From CAVRUZ01 sp963724495 (GTDB lineage: Bacteria; Actinomycetota; Actinomycetes; Propionibacteriales; DAIQRJ01), in NCBI GenBank assembly GCA_963724495.1, contig CAVRUZ010000002.1, positions 1,054,001-1,118,000 on the forward strand: a stretch of 64,000 bases of DNA, written 5' to 3'. The position numbers were made by a program, and so were the translations under genes. The notes under the pieces were generated by a model. That model saw nothing but the letters and a program-made list of their open reading frames with translations, was not told the origin of the DNA and searched no databases. Of this stretch, positions 60,132 to 64,000 are shown piece after piece. Position 1 is the first letter of the stretch. Each line of letters starts with the position of its first letter.

Positions 60132-60185
60132 GTCCAGGCACTGACGCGATCGATCGGGCTACACCGATCGCGTCAGTGCCTGGAC
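60132..60185. terminator. 21-bp perfect inverted repeat between convergent genes
   Basis: Arms 60132-60152 and 60165-60185 with a 12-nt loop. The right arm is the final coding stretch of hrpA (residues VQALTRS), and the left arm lies 13 bp after the hydrolase stop. A shorter 12-bp palindrome (GGACACGTGTCC, 60124-60135) abuts it. A bidirectional terminator is likely, although no U-tract is present. Confidence 0.65.
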
Positions 60186-63100
60186 TGCTGTCCGCCCCGC
60201 TGCCAGCGCGGTACGGATCCGCTTCTCCGACACCGGCTGCGGTGTCCGGAGCGTCTGCGCGAACAGGCTGATCCGCAGTTCCTGCAGCATCCACCGGATG
60301 TCTGCGACGTCACCTGGCACTGGCCGGCCCGCCGGTACCGACGCAAGCAACGCGCCGAAGTCTCGTTGCAACGGCTGCAGGGTCTCCAGCTTCACCAGGT
60401 CGCGGCCACCCGACCCGGGCAATCTGTCGAGCCGAATCTCCAACCCTCGCAGGTAGCGACGCACATCGCGGAGCCGGCGGGCGCCGGTCCGCCCCACGAA
60501 GCCCGCACCCACCAGCTCGGCCAGCTGTTCCTGCATGTCGGTGATGGATGGGGCCAGCACCGGCGACGCGGCCCGACCGGACCGGTCGAGCTGGGCCCGC
60601 AGCGACTTCCGCAAGGCCGTTGATGTCAGCCACATCCCGCAAGACCTGTGTCAGCGTGCTGACAAGATCGCTCCGGATCGCTGTGCACAGGGACTCGAAG
60701 GCCTCAGCCGTGCGCGCCGGAGCGCCATGGCGGTGCATGAGATCGTCGACTGCCGCCAGCATCGCGTCGTCGAAGAGCGCCGTCGCCGAGGAATAGCCAC
60801 TGGTTCCCAACGCCAACTTCGTAGCGTTGTCGAGTGATCCCAGCACGGCGCGCACCGGGCTAGATGTGCGGAGCAGCACCAGCCGGCGCTGGCCGGCCCA
60901 GCCGGCATCGCGCTGCGCTTCCCGTGACTCCAGGATCCGCACGGCCACGCTGTCCTGCTCGTCGACCAGTGCCGGATACCCAACGACGGGAGGACGTCCA
61001 CGCCGGCCCGGGATTTCCACTTCGTCCGGGAGTTCGCCGAACGACCATGAGGTGAGTCCGGTCCGCTCGATGTCCGTCGCCGCGCTGGCCAGGGACGACC
61101 GCATGTGCTGCCGGAGGTCGCGCTGCAGCGCGCCGATGTCCTTGCCGGTGGCCAGGGTGTGTCCATCCCCACTCACTCGGTAGGTCACCCGCAGGTGTTC
61201 CGGCAACGAGGCGACGTCGAAATCGTCAATGCTCACAGGGGTTCCGGACCGTCGCGTCAGAGCCTGGGCCAGCCGTTCGACCACGCTGTCACTCTCGGGA
61301 TCGAACCCGCCCGCGAGCAGCGCCGCCGCCGTGTCCGGTGCCGGCACGAACAGCCGTCGCAGATTCTTCGGCAGGGAACGGATCAGTGCGGTGACCAGGT
61401 CCGCCCGAAGGCCGGGAACCTGCCAACTCAGAGTCTGCGGAGCCAGCTGGTTCAGCATGCTGACATCAATGTCCGCAGTCACACCGTCACGTGCAGAGCC
61501 GGGATCGAATGCGTAGCTGAGGCTGTACGTCAGGCCGCCGCTCTCGACCTGCGACGGGAACTCGTCGTCGGCCACGCGATCCGCATCGCTGCGCATCAGT
61601 TGCTCTGGCGAGAGATCCAGCAGGTGCGGGGTCTCCTTCCCGGCACGGCGCCACCATGCGTCGAAGTGGGCAGCCGAAGTCACCTCGGCCGGTATGCGTT
61701 GGTCGTAGTGCTCGAACACCACTTCGTCGTCGACCAGGAGATCGCGTCGCCTTGCCTTCTCCTCGAGTCGCTCGACCTCGGCCACCGCCTCGGCGTTCCG
61801 GCGGACGAACGCGTGCGGGGTGACCCAATCGCCCTCGACGAGAGCACGGCGTATGAACAACTCCCGCGCCGCTTCGGGATCGATTCGTCCGTACGACACC
61901 TTTCGGTCGGTCACCACCGGCAGGCCGTACAACGTCGCCCGTTCGACGGCGACCACCTGTCCCTGCCGGGCCTCCCAGTGCGGTTCGGAGTAGCTCCGCT
62001 TCAGCAAGTGGCCGGCAGCCTCCTCGATCCAGGTCGGGTCGATGCCGGCCACGGTGCGGGCCCACAGGCGGGTGGTCTCGACCAGTTCGGCCGCCATCAC
62101 CCAGTCGGGCTGGCGCCGAAACAGCGACGACCCTGGCGAGATCGAGAACGAGGCGCCGCGCGCACCGTCGTACTGCCGGCGCCGCTCGTCGCGCAGGCCG
62201 ACGTGGCTCAGCAGGCCAGGCAGCAAAGCCCGGTGGAGCAGCTCCGGATCGACATCGGCGCGCACCCGCCCGGACGGAACGGTCAGCCCGATCTGGCGGC
62301 AGGCCGAACGCAGCTGTGACTCGAGGTCCTGCCACTCGCGGATCCGCAGGAAGTGCAGGAACTCCCGGGTGCACATCCGCCGGAACGCACTGCTGGACAG
62401 TGCCTTCTGCTGTTCGCGGATGTAATCCCAGAGCTGCAGCCAGCCGACGAAGTCGCTCTCCGACGCCGATCCGACGCGGAAGCGGGCGTGCGCCGTGTCT
62501 GCCGCCTGCTGCCGCTCGGACGGCCGCTCGCGCGGGTCGGCGATCGTGAGGCCGGCAACGATCACGAGGGCCTCCCGCAGCACACCCAGCCCTTCGGCGG
62601 CAACGACCATCCGGGCCAGCCGAGGGTCCAGCGGCAGGTCGGCGAGCTGCCTGCCGATCGGAGTGAGGGTGTTTCCATGGCGCGACGGCTTGCCCAGTGC
62701 GCCGAGTTCTTCCAGCAGGCGTTCGCCATCGGTGACGGAACGGCTGTCCGGTGGATCCAGGAAGGGGAAGTCGCCAAGTCGCCCGAGCCGCAGCGCGGCC
62801 ATCTGCAGGATCACCGAAGCCAGCGACGTTCGCAGGATCTCCGGGTCGGTGAAGCGGGGCCGCCCGTCGTAGTCCGCTTCGGAGTAGAGCCGGATGCAGA
62901 TGCCGTCGGACTGCCGTCCGCAGCGCCCGGCCCTTTGGTCTGCGGAGGCTCGAGACACCGGTTCGATCGGCAGTCGCTGGACTTTCAGCCGGCGCGAGTA
63001 GCGCGAGATGCGGGCGGTGCCGGGATCGACGACGTACTTGATGCCGGGCACGGTCACCGACGTCTCCGCAACGTTGGTGGACAGCACGATCCTTCGCAAC

Positions 63101-64000
63101 GTGTGTTGGGAGAACACCCGATGCTGTTCGGCCGCGGACAACCGGGAGTAGAGCGGAAGGATCTCCGTGCCCGGCAACGCGAGGTCCTTCACAGCCGCTG
63201 CGGTGTCTCGGATCTCGCGCTCGCCCGAACAGAAAACCAGGATGTCGCCTCGCGGTTCGCTCATCAGCTCGCCGACGGCGTCACAGATCGCAGTCACCTG
63301 GTCGACGGAGTCCGATGCCGCACTGGCAGACGACGACGGAGACCGCGAGGTTTCCTCCGCATCCTCGGTGTCCAGATCCGGGACGCGGGGCCGATAGCGG
63401 ATCTCGACCGGGTACATGCGCCCGGAGACCTCGACCACCGGCGCGCCGCCGAAGTGGTCGGCGAAGGCCTGCGGGTCGATCGTGGCCGACGTGATGAGCA
63501 GCTTCAGATCGGGCCGCCGCGGGAGCAGGCGATGCAGGTATCCGAGGAGGAAGTCGATGTTGAGGCTGCGCTCGTGTGCCTCGTCGACGATCACCGTGTC
63601 GTAGCGGAGCAGGTCCGGGTCGCGGCCGGCTTCGGCGAGCAGGACGCCGTCGGTCATCACCTTGACCAGCGTGTCGTCGCGGGTCCGATCCGTGAAGCGC
63701 ACCTGGTACCCGACGGTGGTGCCGAGCTCGCAACCGAGCTCGTCGGCGATCCGGTCGGCGACGGTACGGGCGGCGATCCGGCGTGGCTGGGTGTGGCCGA
63801 CCATCCCGCGCACGCCCCGGCCGAGGTCGAGGCACAGCTTCGGCAGCTGGGTCGTCTTGCCCGAGCCGGTGGCACCGGCCACCACCACCACCTGGTGGTT
63901 CGTGATGGCCGCACCAAGGCGCTCGAGTTCGGCGCTGACCGGTAGCTCGCCTGGATAGGAGATCTGCTCGGGCCGCGCCGCCGCACGGCGCTCGAGCCGT
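60159..64000 (-). CDS. hrpA: ATP-dependent helicase HrpA-type (DEAH), partial at window edge, one-base frameshift near 60620
   Basis: DEAH/RHA helicase with P-loop AGATGSGKTTQLPKL, motif II DEAHERSLNIDFLLGYL, motif III SATIDPQ, motif V/VI (STNVAETSVTVPGIKYVVDPG, QRAGRCGRQSDG), an OB-fold and the long DUF3418-type C-terminus. The start lies beyond the right edge. Near 60617-60624 one extra base shifts the frame; the true C-terminus (TALRKSLRAQLDRSGRAASPVLAPSITDMQEQLAELV ... LTRSV) ends at TAG 60159-60161. About 1280 residues are in the window. Probably acts in RNA or ribosome-linked remodelling. Confidence 0.88.

Noticed and set aside
1..64000. CRISPR arrays, rRNA, tRNA, insertion sequences, prophage
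   Set aside because: Read through on both strands; no repeat-spacer pattern, no tRNA or rRNA signature, no transposase or integrase motif was found. The tandem repeats noted are short and lack unique spacers.

Overview
This is a GC-rich chromosomal window from an actinomycete (class Actinomycetia). Mycothione reductase, an actinobacterial coproporphyrin ferrochelatase with a C-terminal cysteine cluster, SepH, and the DUF3710/DUF4193/DUF4235/DUF5998/DUF7455 families all point there. The order dut - hemH - mtr - sepH - tdk - parC/parE - DUF7455 - principal sigma factor resembles the region around hrdB in Streptomyces and relatives. I cannot name a genus from sequence alone. No rRNA, tRNA, CRISPR, prophage or insertion sequence was seen.

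Layout. 1-10758: housekeeping block: OB-fold protein (cut by the left edge), DUF3710 (frameshifted), dut, DUF4235, DUF4193, hemH, mtr, sepH, tdk, DUF5998 and a GNAT-fused acyl-CoA ligase. 10895-18149: a second type II topoisomerase pair (parC +, parE -) around a lipoprotein gene and two membrane-protein genes, then a zinc-ribbon gene with a strong terminator. 18229-26753: accessory metabolism: DUF456, VOC, sulfatase, a frameshifted multi-pass membrane protein, glycogen-debranching-like enzyme, monooxygenase-like protein, beta-lactamase-fold hydrolase, GYD protein. 27165-30094: sigA, an HhH-GPD repair gene and a universal stress protein. 30217-37248: a sugar-related block with three Gfo/Idh/MocA oxidoreductases, a NagA-like deacetylase, a carboxylate-amine-ligase-like protein and a secreted beta-propeller. 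37459-41076: an unknown gene, dinB, and a pair of exported proteins. 41243-44607: an AAA+/VWA pair. 44736-49655: a stress module mprA-mprB-pepD-sigB. 49786-64000: mixed metabolism and repair genes, a frameshifted cell-wall hydrolase, and an hrpA-type helicase that runs off the right edge.

Two features stand out. (1) At least five intergenic elements of about 75 bp (6536, 26281, 26815, 26989, 58253) share three CATG-centred boxes; four of them keep nearly constant box spacing. They sit at gene 3' ends, mostly between convergent genes. I do not recognise this family. (2) mprAB, pepD and sigB, which form a regulon in Mycobacterium tuberculosis, are physically consecutive here. The pepD and sigB leaders carry matching 11-bp-phased direct repeats, and sigB also has an ECF-type promoter.

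Seven otherwise conserved genes are broken, nearly always by one extra base (DUF3710, the membrane protein at 20878, debranching enzyme, the ligase-like gene at 31232, Gfo/Idh at 33740, the cell-wall hydrolase at 59082, hrpA). This insertion-biased pattern looks more like sequencing error than gene decay, so these genes should be treated as probably intact until checked.
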